6,601 bases of DNA, from positions 1 to 6,601 of the forward strand of contig JABURU010000312.1 in NCBI GenBank assembly GCA_014762485.1. Direction: 5' to 3'. A model generated the notes under the pieces. The model did no database searches and was not told where the DNA came from. It saw nothing but the letters and a program-made list of their open reading frames with translations. A program made the position numbers and the translations under genes. This document shows, in pieces, positions 1 to 5,827 of this stretch (positions within the stretch are counted from its first letter, which is position 1; each line of letters starts with the position of its first letter). The stretch comes from Gammaproteobacteria bacterium. GTDB taxonomy: Bacteria > Pseudomonadota > Gammaproteobacteria > Thiohalospirales > Thiohalospiraceae.

Positions 1-18
1 TATGTGTATAAGAGACCG
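1..18. other. Probable sequencing-library adaptor remnant (Tn5 mosaic end)
   Basis: Bases 2-16 read atgtgtataagagac, which is identical to 15 consecutive bases of the 19-bp Tn5 mosaic end used in tagmentation libraries. Base 17 differs and base 18 agrees again. The match lies at the extreme left edge of the window, as expected for untrimmed adaptor at a contig end. It should not be read as a natural transposon end; nothing else transposon-like is nearby. Confidence 0.75.
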
Positions 19-33
19 CTAAATGTCGCTGTT

Positions 34-56
34 TTGAGCCCCAAATCTCAAGGCTC
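34..56. repeat. Two overlapping, mutually exclusive short hairpins
   Basis: GAGCC (36-40) pairs with GGCTC (52-56). Alternatively TTGAG (34-38) pairs with CTCAA (47-51). The two stems share bases, so only one can form at a time. They could be the remains of a terminator of a gene left of the window or a leader structure, but the stems are only 5 bp and no T-run follows. Apart from this and the -10 box at 122-127, I see nothing in bases 19-175. Confidence 0.2.
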
Positions 57-121
57 TTCATTGCAAGACCGACAATTATGGTTAACGAGTAAATAATCAC
101 GAAATTCGATGAATATTTAGT

Positions 122-127
122 TATAAT
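122..127 (+). promoter_or_regulatory. Candidate -10 box for the CheY-like gene
   Basis: A perfect TATAAT lies about 50 nt before the ATG at 176, inside an AT-rich stretch. No good TTGACA-like -35 is present at 16-18 nt spacing, and there is no TG extension, so the promoter may need an activator or may not be sigma-70 driven. The ribosome binding site before the ATG is also weak (an AAGACG-like stretch about 6 nt upstream). Confidence 0.4.
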
Positions 128-175
128 CCTCCTCACAGACATGTGGATGCAGTAGAACGATAAAAAGACGAAATT

Positions 176-559
176 ATGAGTGATTTATCCAAACTTCATA
201 TTTTGCTGGTAGACGACATTAAGAGCATGCGCTCCATGATTCGTGGAATCCTGTTCAAGGTTGGTATCCAGAAGGTCAGTGATGCCGCCAATGGTCATGA
301 GGGCATTTCGGTATTGAAACAGGAAAATATTGACCTCATTATCTCTGACTGGAATATGCCTGGGATGGACGGACTGGAATTTTTAAAAGCCGTACGTGCT
401 GATGAAACATTCAAGGATCTACCATTCATTATGGTAACGGCGGAAAATGCCAAAGAGATGGTGGTAGAGGCCATCCAGAACGGCGTATCAGAGTTTGTTG
501 CCAAACCCTTCACAGAAGGCACCATACGAGAGAAGATCGAAAAGGTTCTTAACTCCTAA
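176..559 (+). CDS. CheY-like single-domain response regulator
   Basis: This is a 127-residue protein that is entirely a receiver (REC) domain with no output domain. All phosphorelay residues are visible: the acidic pair D13-D14 (LLVDD), the phospho-acceptor D58 in SDWNMPGMDG, T88 in VTAE, and the conserved K110 in AKPF. Spacing and wording closely follow chemotaxis CheY, so it probably accepts phosphate from a histidine kinase and acts by protein-protein contact, for instance at a flagellar motor or another target. No kinase, cheZ or flagellar gene is in the window, so the partner is unknown and the name cheY is not assigned. It is transcribed alone and converges on the dehydrogenase gene, with a 44-nt gap and no clear terminator. 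The start is the only sensible ATG, directly before the first beta strand. Confidence 0.93.
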   Translation: MSDLSKLHILLVDDIKSMRSMIRGILFKVGIQKVSDAANGHEGISVLKQENIDLIISDWNMPGMDGLEFLKAVRADETFKDLPFIMVTAENAKEMVVEAIQNGVSEFVAKPFTEGTIREKIEKVLNS

Positions 560-603
560 ATATCCCTGTTAGATCGGAGGTGTCACTAAAGCCAAGCCAG
601 TGG

Positions 604-1797
604 TTACAACCGACGTCTCACTATCTCTGCAACCTCGTCATCCGTTAAAACCAGGGGATTGGTTAACATACTATTGCCACGGCTGTTGGCAACAATCCGC
701 TCTATATCACTCTCACCGACATCATAATCCGATAGCCTGGGCAATCTTAATGTCTCGCTCCATTGGGTTAACAGCTCAACCAGCGTATTACATGCCTCTT
801 CATCAGTGAGTGCTTGAGCTGTTAACAGGCGCCCGATATCGGCGTATTTTTCCAGTGCAAGTGAACCTGGCTGCCGCGTTCTAAGTGCACGTATATTTAC
901 CTCTGTCGCCACCGCGACCAGCGTGCCGCATACCACGCCATGAGGGATGGGGAAGAAGGCCCCCAAAGGTGACGCCAGACCATGAACTGAGCCGAGGCCG
1001 ACCTGCGCCAGGGTCACACCAGAGAGATAGGCCGCGTAATGCATCGCCGCCCGGCCAGCCCGAGCATCCTCACCCTCACCACCTTTCCAGGCATGCCAGA
1101 AGCCCTGGTTAAAGGCCTGCAAACCACTAAGTGCCAATGCATCACAGTATGGATTAGCACGAGTAGAGACATAGGACTCCATTAACTGGGTAAAGGCATC
1201 CATCCCCTGTGCGGCAATTAACTCTGGAGTGCAGGTTTGCAGTAATTCAGGGTCCAGTAATGCAACCTTAGCCACCAACGAGTTGTGACGAAAGGATTTT
1301 TTATAGCCGCCCTCACCTTGCACACTTAGCACGGCATTTTTAGTCGCCTCACTCCCGGTACCGGCCGTAGTGGGAACCGCAATATAGGGCAATGCCGGGC
1401 CATGATACTCTATGCCTTTACCCACGCCTTCCAGGTGATCCAAAACTGAATTACCAAAGGGTAACAACCCGGCTATGGCCTTGGAGGCATCCAGCACACT
1501 GCCTCCACCAATACCAACAACCACATCAATATGCTGATGCCTGAATTTGTTCACGACTTCATCGATCAGCTGCGGTGAAGGTTCACCTGATACGCTGAGC
1601 TGCTGCCAGTTAATATTGTGCCTGGCGAGCATCTCTTGCAGCGACTTCCAGCTGGCACTACGACAAAATGATTTGCTGCCGGTAACGAATAGCGCTTGTT
1701 TACCATACCGAAGAATGAGTTCTGGTAATTGCATCAGGCTACCTTCAGCAAAGATCAGCTCGGGCAAGGCGGCAATAGAAAAGGCGTACTTATTCAT
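604..1797 (-). CDS. Iron-containing (type III) alcohol dehydrogenase
   Basis: This 397-residue protein has the length and layout of the Fe-ADH/dehydroquinate-synthase-like family: an N-terminal nucleotide-binding half and a helical metal-binding half. The NAD(P)-binding motif GGGSVLDASKAIA is at 97-109 and the TTAGTGSE motif at 143-150. Metal ligands expected by comparison with E. coli FucO (D196, H200, H263, H277) align with D200, Q204, H272 and H286, so one histidine ligand is glutamine here. The histidine corresponding to FucO H267 is serine (S276). From memory, a DAFTQ subfamily of Fe-ADHs exists, so this may be a subfamily trait rather than decay. It is the last gene of the minus-strand operon, 48 nt after the TIGR04282-type gene, with a weak AGG eight nt before the ATG. 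It probably interconverts an alcohol and an aldehyde or ketone, perhaps on a sugar or glycerol moiety made by the neighbours. The substrate is not readable from the sequence. Confidence 0.9.
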   Translation of the reverse strand: MNKYAFSIAALPELIFAEGSLMQLPELILRYGKQALFVTGSKSFCRSASWKSLQEMLARHNINWQQLSVSGEPSPQLIDEVVNKFRHQHIDVVVGIGGGSVLDASKAIAGLLPFGNSVLDHLEGVGKGIEYHGPALPYIAVPTTAGTGSEATKNAVLSVQGEGGYKKSFRHNSLVAKVALLDPELLQTCTPELIAAQGMDAFTQLMESYVSTRANPYCDALALSGLQAFNQGFWHAWKGGEGEDARAGRAAMHYAAYLSGVTLAQVGLGSVHGLASPLGAFFPIPHGVVCGTLVAVATEVNIRALRTRQPGSLALEKYADIGRLLTAQALTDEEACNTLVELLTQWSETLRLPRLSDYDVGESDIERIVANSRGNSMLTNPLVLTDDEVAEIVRRRL

Positions 1798-1845
1798 ATG
1801 GAAACCTGTCTGTTATGCTATTTGTTATTGGAAAAGATCACAGTG

Positions 1846-2469
1846 CTAAATTAAGCCTTCATTTATCGCACGTATATAATCTTCTTCGCGATCTATATCC
1901 CAGGTTGTTCGAAGTAAACGGGTATCTAGCTTTGTATAATCTGCCCTGGTCAGGCTTTGATTCATCACCTGATCACTGCCCCAGTCAATACCTTCAAAGA
2001 TACGGCGATTAATAACACTTAAGCCTACCAGGGTATAGCCACCATCTTCCGCCGGACTAAAGACCAGCTCACTATTCTCAAGTGATGCGAACGCCTCGTT
2101 TAACAAGCCTTTATCCATTACCGGACAGTCCGTTCCAATTAATACAGCCGACTTGTGCATTATCAGTGTATGCTCAATGGCATGATACATACGCTGCCCC
2201 AGATCATCCCCCTGCTGTAGCCGAAGCTGGATGCGGTAGTGCTGTTGTATGGAGTGAATTAGTGGATGATTTTGATCACCGGCTAGCCATAGCTCTACCG
2301 GGGCCAGTTGCGAAGAGCAGGCCATAGCCAGTGTCTGCTCGATTAACTGACATTGTAATTGAGTCGCCCTTTCCGTACCTAGATAAGGGATCAGCCGTGT
2401 CTTGACCTTACCGGCTGCGGGTACCTTGGCGAAAATGATCAGTTTGCTGTCTGGATATTGGTACTGCAC
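1846..2469 (-). CDS. TIGR04282-type (DUF2064) arsenosugar-associated transferase
   Basis: This is a 207-residue protein of the DUF2064/TIGR04282 family, older name rSAM/selenodomain-associated transferase 1. The fold is related to nucleotidyltransferases such as CofC and MobA. Visible motifs are the N-terminal nucleotide-binding loop FAKVPAAGKVKTRL (13-26), QGDDLGQRM (86-94), the metal-binding GTDCP (112-116), PAEDGGYTLVGL (139-150) and a C-terminal DIDREED (191-197). The family almost always travels with ArsS and the TIGR04283 glycosyltransferase, as here, which supports a role in building or activating the sugar part of the product. The reaction itself is not established. The start is a GTG at 2469, only 2 nt after the upstream gene's TAG stop. 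No clear Shine-Dalgarno is present, so translation probably depends on coupling to the preceding gene. There is no alternative ATG before the nucleotide-binding loop. Confidence 0.9.
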   Translation of the reverse strand: MQYQYPDSKLIIFAKVPAAGKVKTRLIPYLGTERATQLQCQLIEQTLAMACSSQLAPVELWLAGDQNHPLIHSIQQHYRIQLRLQQGDDLGQRMYHAIEHTLIMHKSAVLIGTDCPVMDKGLLNEAFASLENSELVFSPAEDGGYTLVGLSVINRRIFEGIDWGSDQVMNQSLTRADYTKLDTRLLRTTWDIDREEDYIRAINEGLI

Positions 2470-2471
2470 GA

Positions 2472-3227
2472 CTAAGGATAATATCGTTTAACTAGCTCTT
2501 CGGCCTTTACACCGCGGTAATAGGCATAACGAAGCTGCCACATTAGTAATATCGTTTTGATGATGCCATTCTCTTCCCAGCGTCGACTGGAGGTGATGAC
2601 TTTCGACTTGACGCAGGCAGGGTAACCGATTTTTTTCAGTCGTTTACTGAGCTCGATATCTTCCATTAGCGGGATATCGGCAAAGCCACCCACTTTGATG
2701 AACGTCGACTTGGGCATAAATATGGCCTGATCGCCAGTGACCACCCCGCTGACACAGGAGCGCCAGTTCATCATGCGCTCAATGAATCGTAATAAGATAT
2801 TGCCTCCAGAGAGACGGACATTAAAGCGACCCCATTCATGCTTTTTTAACGCCAGATTAATTTGTTCTAGCGCATCATCCGGTAACGTCGTATCGGCATG
2901 CAGGAATAGCAGTATGTTTCCCCAGGCATGACGGGCGCCATAATTCATCTGCCTGGCCCGGCCTTTGTCACAGCCGATGATTTGATCCACCAGGTCTTCT
3001 GCCAGCATTAATGTGTCATCGCTACTACCGCCGTCGACTAAAATAATTTCATGTCCCAGGCGCCTGAATGGCTGCAGGGCCATTAAGGTTGGTGTGATGC
3101 TACGAGACTCATTTAATACCGGAATGATAATAGACAATTGGGCCTGCTGGCTGATCAGTGGGCTCGCCAGGTTAGGCTGACGATGTTTTAACGGGATGAA
3201 TGGACGGCTAGGTTTTACCCGACTCAA
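2472..3227 (-). CDS. TIGR04283-type family 2 glycosyltransferase
   Basis: This is a 251-residue GT-A fold glycosyltransferase of the family annotated as arsenosugar biosynthesis glycosyltransferase (older name: rSAM/selenodomain-associated transferase 2). Motifs in order are LSIIIPVLNE (31-40), VDGGSSDDT (64-72, nucleotide-sugar binding), KGRARQMN (88-95), the DXD-like HADT (110-113), GDQAIF (165-170), the catalytic-type acidic pair ED (189-190) and RRW (215-217). It is probably cytoplasmic or peripheral; I see no convincing membrane segment. The start is TTG at 3227. It overlaps the arsS stop codon by 4 nt (TTGA), and a good GGAG at 3235-3238 lies 7 nt upstream, which supports this unusual start. 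The chosen start gives about 30 residues before the first beta strand, longer than the minimal domain. A second TTG (L31) right at the domain edge is possible but has no such ribosome site. Confidence 0.9.
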   Translation of the reverse strand: MSRVKPSRPFIPLKHRQPNLASPLISQQAQLSIIIPVLNESRSITPTLMALQPFRRLGHEIILVDGGSSDDTLMLAEDLVDQIIGCDKGRARQMNYGARHAWGNILLFLHADTTLPDDALEQINLALKKHEWGRFNVRLSGGNILLRFIERMMNWRSCVSGVVTGDQAIFMPKSTFIKVGGFADIPLMEDIELSKRLKKIGYPACVKSKVITSSRRWEENGIIKTILLMWQLRYAYYRGVKAEELVKRYYP

Positions 3228-4195
3228 TTAAGTGCTCCACCACAACTACTACCCTGCCCGGCTGTGCAGCCATAACAATGCTCCAGTACCGCTATGGATT
3301 GCTTGTTAAAGTCCGTATTAGATAATTCACGAACATGGTATCGTGGCTGACGATTGGTCCCCAGCTGCATCGGCAAGTTTAGCATTTGATTAAAGTCACA
3401 ATCATAGACATAACCTTGCCAGTCTATACTGATCAGATTACGACACATGACCGTAGACAAATTTGAGCTTTGATATGAGTCACGCAGAGTCTGCATATAA
3501 TCTTCAAACTGCCCCTTCGACAACAAGCTACTGCCAAACCTGGCTATCGGCATATTGGTTAATGTATAAAGCTGGTTAAAACTGATTCCAAACTGTTCCT
3601 TTAACTGCTTTTTATAGTCCTGCTCCAGCTCCACTTGTGATGGTGGCAGGCTAGGCCCGGTTGGGTTGTAGACAAGGTTCAATACCTTCTCACTCCCCTC
3701 TATGCCATAACCCAGGACATTCAGCCGTTTTAAAGCTCGAATGCTTATACCGTATACCCCTTTGCCCCGCTGAGCATCGACATTTTCTTCCAGATAACAG
3801 GGTAAGGAAGAGATGATTTCCACCCCCTGTTCGGCCAGAAATGCCGCCAGTTCCTCATAACCGGGCTCTTCCAAAATGGTGAGGTTGCAACGATCCATAA
3901 CATGGATATTCATTGCACGAGCCTGGCTAACAAGGTAGCGAAAATGCTCATTCATTTCGGGCGCACCGCCGGTCAGATCGAGGGTCTGTATATTCTGCAG
4001 CCTAAGGAATTCGAGGATATCGTCAATGACCTCTTGCGACATCATTTCCGTACGCTTTGGCCCAGCATTGACATGGCAATGGTTGCACTGCTGATTACAA
4101 CGGTAGCCCAAGTTAACCTGAACGGTGGTCAATTTATCTCTGTTGAGGGCTGGGAAGGTCGTATTTTGCAGTTTGGGCAGGGTATCTAACATCAT
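3224..4195 (-). CDS. arsS: Arsenosugar biosynthesis radical SAM protein ArsS
   Basis: This is a 323-residue radical SAM enzyme. The 4Fe-4S/SAM motif CxxxCxxC is C33, C37 and C40 (YRCNQQCNHCH), followed by the SAM-binding TGGAPE at 75-80. Further cysteines are C103, C133, C251, C266 and a C-terminal cluster C307, C310, C318 (HCYGCTAGQGSSCGG). This tail is the hallmark of the TIGR04167 rSAM/selenodomain family, in which some members carry selenocysteine; this copy uses ordinary cysteine codons. Characterised ArsS proteins are reported to transfer the 5'-deoxyadenosyl group of SAM to a dimethylated arsenical, the first step to arsenosugars; the role here is by family. It is followed by both TIGR04283 and TIGR04282 transferases in one operon. 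Two ATGs stand in tandem: the one at 4192 lies 6 nt from GGAG (4199-4202) while the one at 4195 is only 3 nt away, so the true protein may be one residue shorter. It lies 45 nt after the TVP38 gene. Confidence 0.92.
   Translation of the reverse strand: MMLDTLPKLQNTTFPALNRDKLTTVQVNLGYRCNQQCNHCHVNAGPKRTEMMSQEVIDDILEFLRLQNIQTLDLTGGAPEMNEHFRYLVSQARAMNIHVMDRCNLTILEEPGYEELAAFLAEQGVEIISSLPCYLEENVDAQRGKGVYGISIRALKRLNVLGYGIEGSEKVLNLVYNPTGPSLPPSQVELEQDYKKQLKEQFGISFNQLYTLTNMPIARFGSSLLSKGQFEDYMQTLRDSYQSSNLSTVMCRNLISIDWQGYVYDCDFNQMLNLPMQLGTNRQPRYHVRELSNTDFNKQSIAVLEHCYGCTAGQGSSCGGALN
3235..3238 (-). promoter_or_regulatory. Shine-Dalgarno GGAG deciding the TTG start
   Basis: On the minus strand GGAG is followed by a 7-nt spacer and then TTG at 3227. 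The site lies inside the last codons of arsS, as expected for translationally coupled genes. It is the main reason for choosing TTG as the start of the TIGR04283-type gene. Confidence 0.6.
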
Positions 4196-4240
4196 AAGCT
4201 CCGTAATACTTCAGCGGATACCTATAGTATACCAGTGTTA

Positions 4241-4729
4241 TCAGGAATGATGGTTATGTATATGTATCGAATACCCTATGCCCATCATCGCTAAAATACG
4301 CGGTACATAGCCTGTTAATATCACCAAACCTATGGCTAAGGCCCCTTTTTGTACTAATTCTGAGCCATCAAGGATGATTTCTCGGCTCACATAACCTAGA
4401 TAAGTGTATGCAAAGACAGCGGGGATCAGGCATACGGCCGTCACCAGCCAGTACCGAAAAAGTGACAGGTGGGATAAACCGGACAGGTAATTGGTCAAAT
4501 TGAATGGGGAAAAAGGCATTAGCCTAATTAAAGCAAGGTATTTCCAGCCCTGTTGTTCTATCTGCTCTATGTGGTGTACCCAGTGGGGTTGAATTCGTCC
4601 CTCCAACCAGTCCCTGAGCAAAAATCTGGCCAGCATAAAGCTCATAATGGCACCAAAAGAAGCGGCCGCGATATTAAGCAAGGTACCCCATACTGGTCCA
4701 TACAACGCTCCCCCCACAACCACAAACAC
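4241..4729 (-). CDS. TVP38/TMEM64 (DedA-like, VTT domain) membrane protein; start uncertain
   Basis: This is the first gene of the minus-strand operon. The interval given starts at the first conventional codon in frame (GTG, 4729) and encodes 162 residues, but the true protein is very probably longer. The same frame stays open to 4951 and encodes what looks like the missing N terminus (see next entry), giving up to about 236 residues, near the family's usual size. The VTT-domain pattern is clear: GGALYGPVWGTLLNIAAAS, then LIRLMPFSPFNLTNYLSG, followed by hydrophobic membrane segments and a His-rich tail (HIHNHHS). It sits in the inner membrane. Family members are linked to lipid scrambling or small-molecule and metal transport, but no specific substrate can be read here. 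TVP38-type genes commonly accompany arsS clusters, so a role in handling the product or membrane lipids is an inference. The next gene, arsS, begins 45 nt downstream. Confidence 0.85.
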   Translation of the reverse strand: MFVVVGGALYGPVWGTLLNIAAASFGAIMSFMLARFLLRDWLEGRIQPHWVHHIEQIEQQGWKYLALIRLMPFSPFNLTNYLSGLSHLSLFRYWLVTAVCLIPAVFAYTYLGYVSREIILDGSELVQKGALAIGLVILTGYVPRILAMMGIGYSIHIHNHHS

Positions 4730-4951
4730 CAGTCCTGGTAGAAGCAGTACGACGGCCAGGGCATAACTGATAAAGAACAGGGCGATCCCTAACCAGCCGG
4801 CTTCGATTACCGATTCATAAATGAATAAAAAAGAGAGTTTGTCGTAGTTTAGAAAACTAAACAGCAGGATGCTTAGTAATACTATATAGCCTAGCTTTTG
4901 ATGCGTTGTTTTTGGCGTAATTTGTTTATTATCAAGATAATTATGTACATA
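4730..4951 (-). other. Open coding extension of the TVP38 gene without a standard start codon
   Basis: Translating the TVP38 frame upstream of 4729 gives 74 sense codons up to a TAA at 4954-4952. The product reads as a normal TVP38 N terminus: a short polar stretch (DNKQITPKTTHQKLG), a hydrophobic segment (YIVLLSILLFSFL), then WLGIALFFISYALAVVLLPG leading directly into the GTG-started part. There is no in-frame ATG, GTG or TTG in this stretch. An ATG at 4950 lies one base out of frame and reads 19 codons (MYIIILIINK...) before a TAG at 4893-4891. Possible explanations are a rare start codon such as ATT at 4921, a one-base sequencing or real deletion (an A5 tract lies at 4910-4914), or -1 frameshifting. 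Confidence 0.7.
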
Positions 4952-5008
4952 TTAGAATTAATTTTTCTTACATACCAGCTCGTACCTGATAATAAATAGA
5001 ATGATAAT

Positions 5009-5038
5009 GTTATAGAAATCGACACCTGGATGTGTCAT
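5009..5038 (-). promoter_or_regulatory. Candidate promoter of the TVP38-arsS operon
   Basis: On the minus strand a -35 box ATGACA (5033-5038, five of six consensus bases) is followed by an 18-nt spacer and a -10 box TATAAC (5009-5014, five of six). The predicted transcript start is near 5002, about 50 nt before the open frame of the TVP38 gene. It is the best sigma-70-like promoter in the divergent region, and an inverted repeat covers its spacer and the edge of the -35. Confidence 0.55.
5021..5036. promoter_or_regulatory. Inverted repeat, candidate ArsR-rhodanese operator
   Basis: GACAC (5021-5025), six bases, then GTGTC (5032-5036) form a 16-bp dyad inside the operon promoter, overlapping the -35 box. 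Binding here would block RNA polymerase, the usual mode for ArsR repressors. The half-site ACACATC within it (minus strand, 5035-5029) recurs exactly at 5086-5092 on the plus strand, just before the regulator's gene, which would fit autoregulation. The link to the neighbouring regulator is an inference from position. Confidence 0.45.
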
Positions 5039-5052
5039 TTTTCACCATAGGC

Positions 5053-5081
5053 TTGCTATTTTTCCATTGGATGACTAGCAT
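5053..5081 (+). promoter_or_regulatory. Candidate promoter of the ArsR-rhodanese gene
   Basis: TTGCTA (5053-5058) and TAGCAT (5076-5081), with a 17-nt spacer, each match four of six sigma-70 consensus bases. The predicted start would be near 5088, on top of the ACACATC copy at 5086-5092. A TTGAAT at 5094-5099 is an alternative -35 but lacks a convincing -10. The assignment is weak. Confidence 0.3.
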
Positions 5082-5133
5082 TTAAACACATCATTGAATA
5101 TTAACTTTAATGCAAAATTGAGTAGTTGCCACA

Positions 5134-5781
5134 ATGAGCTTTAAGCAGGAATTATTTGATCAGTTTGCGAGAATTGGCAAAGCGGTCAGTAATGGACGTC
5201 GATTAGAGTTATTAGAATTATTGGCACAAGGTAAACATAATGTTGAAACCCTGGCATCCATGTCGGACATGTCGATTGCCAATACTTCCCAGCATTTGCA
5301 ATCCTTACGTCAGGCCGGCCTGGTGACGGCGAGTAAAATCGGTCAACATGTCTATTATCAGCTAACCAGCGATCATATTATCGACTTGCTAAGTGTCATG
5401 CGCACATTAGCTGAGGAACACTTAAATGAAGTGAACCGCCTGATCCAGAATTACCTGAATGTAAAAGACGAGCTGGAACCTCTACCTAGAGAAGATCTGA
5501 TTCGGCGGGCCGAAGAAGGACTGGTTACAGTCATTGATGTACGGCCTGAAATGGAGTATCAGGCTGGTCATGTACCTGGAGCCATTAATGTTCCATTAGG
5601 TGATCTCGATAGCTACCTGGAAAAATTACCTAATGATATGGAGATCGTCGCCTATTGCCGTGGACCATACTGTTTACTGGCATTTGATGCGGTTGAGAAG
5701 TTACGCGAAAAAGGGTTTAACGCCAGACGCCTGCAAGATGGCTATCCGGAGTGGAAACAGGCGGGTTTACCCACAGAATAA
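5134..5781 (+). CDS. ArsR-family transcriptional regulator fused to a rhodanese domain
   Basis: This 215-residue protein has two parts. Residues 1-105 form an ArsR/SmtB winged helix-turn-helix with recognition helix SIANTSQHLQSLRQAGLV (47-64) and wing ASKIGQHVYYQL (66-77). Residues about 115-213 form a rhodanese domain with VIDVRPEMEYQAGHVPGAINVP (133-154) and active-site loop CRGPYC (C175-C180). The ELCVCDL-type arsenite site of classical ArsR is absent: the equivalent stretch is LLELLAQGKHNVETL, and C175 and C180 are the only cysteines. Signal input is therefore probably through the rhodanese cysteine, by persulfide, thiol oxidation or a thiophilic metalloid (inference). The fusion is a known arrangement. 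It is divergent from the TVP38-arsS operon and is the obvious candidate controller, probably a repressor. The ribosome site before the ATG is weak. The stop codon merges with the terminator hairpin that follows. Confidence 0.92.
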   Translation: MSFKQELFDQFARIGKAVSNGRRLELLELLAQGKHNVETLASMSDMSIANTSQHLQSLRQAGLVTASKIGQHVYYQLTSDHIIDLLSVMRTLAEEHLNEVNRLIQNYLNVKDELEPLPREDLIRRAEEGLVTVIDVRPEMEYQAGHVPGAINVPLGDLDSYLEKLPNDMEIVAYCRGPYCLLAFDAVEKLREKGFNARRLQDGYPEWKQAGLPTE

Positions 5782-5806
5782 AAAACGCCGGCTGATGCCG
5801 GCGTTT
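5780..5806 (-). terminator. Strong rho-independent terminator for the H1-like gene, possibly bidirectional
   Basis: AAACGCCGGC (5783-5792), loop TGAT, and GCCGGCGTTT (5797-5806) form a perfect 10-bp stem. On the minus strand the stem leads into six T (A-run at 5780-5785), the full intrinsic-terminator signature, 21 nt after the stop of the H1-like gene. On the plus strand it directly follows the ArsR-rhodanese stop but only three T close the stem, so termination in that direction is probably weaker. Confidence 0.85.
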
Positions 5807-5827
5807 GATGATCCTACAAATGTAAGA

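Noticed and set aside
1..18. Natural transposon inverted repeat at the left end
   Set aside because: The match is to an engineered library mosaic end at the exact window edge, and no transposase or target duplication is present.
560..603. Terminator between the CheY-like gene and the dehydrogenase
   Set aside because: Only a 4-bp CACT/AGTG pairing (584-587 with 599-602) is visible and no T-run follows on either strand.
604..1849. Several plus-strand open frames (600-809, 885-1112, 1547-1849)
   Set aside because: They lie opposite the alcohol dehydrogenase, show no family motifs and have unlikely composition; the dehydrogenase frame on the minus strand is clearly the coding one.
1815..4189. 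Plus-strand open frames opposite the transferases and arsS (1815-2012, 2082-2327, 2737-2931, 3902-4189)
   Set aside because: They are antisense shadows of well-supported genes, without motifs or ribosome sites.
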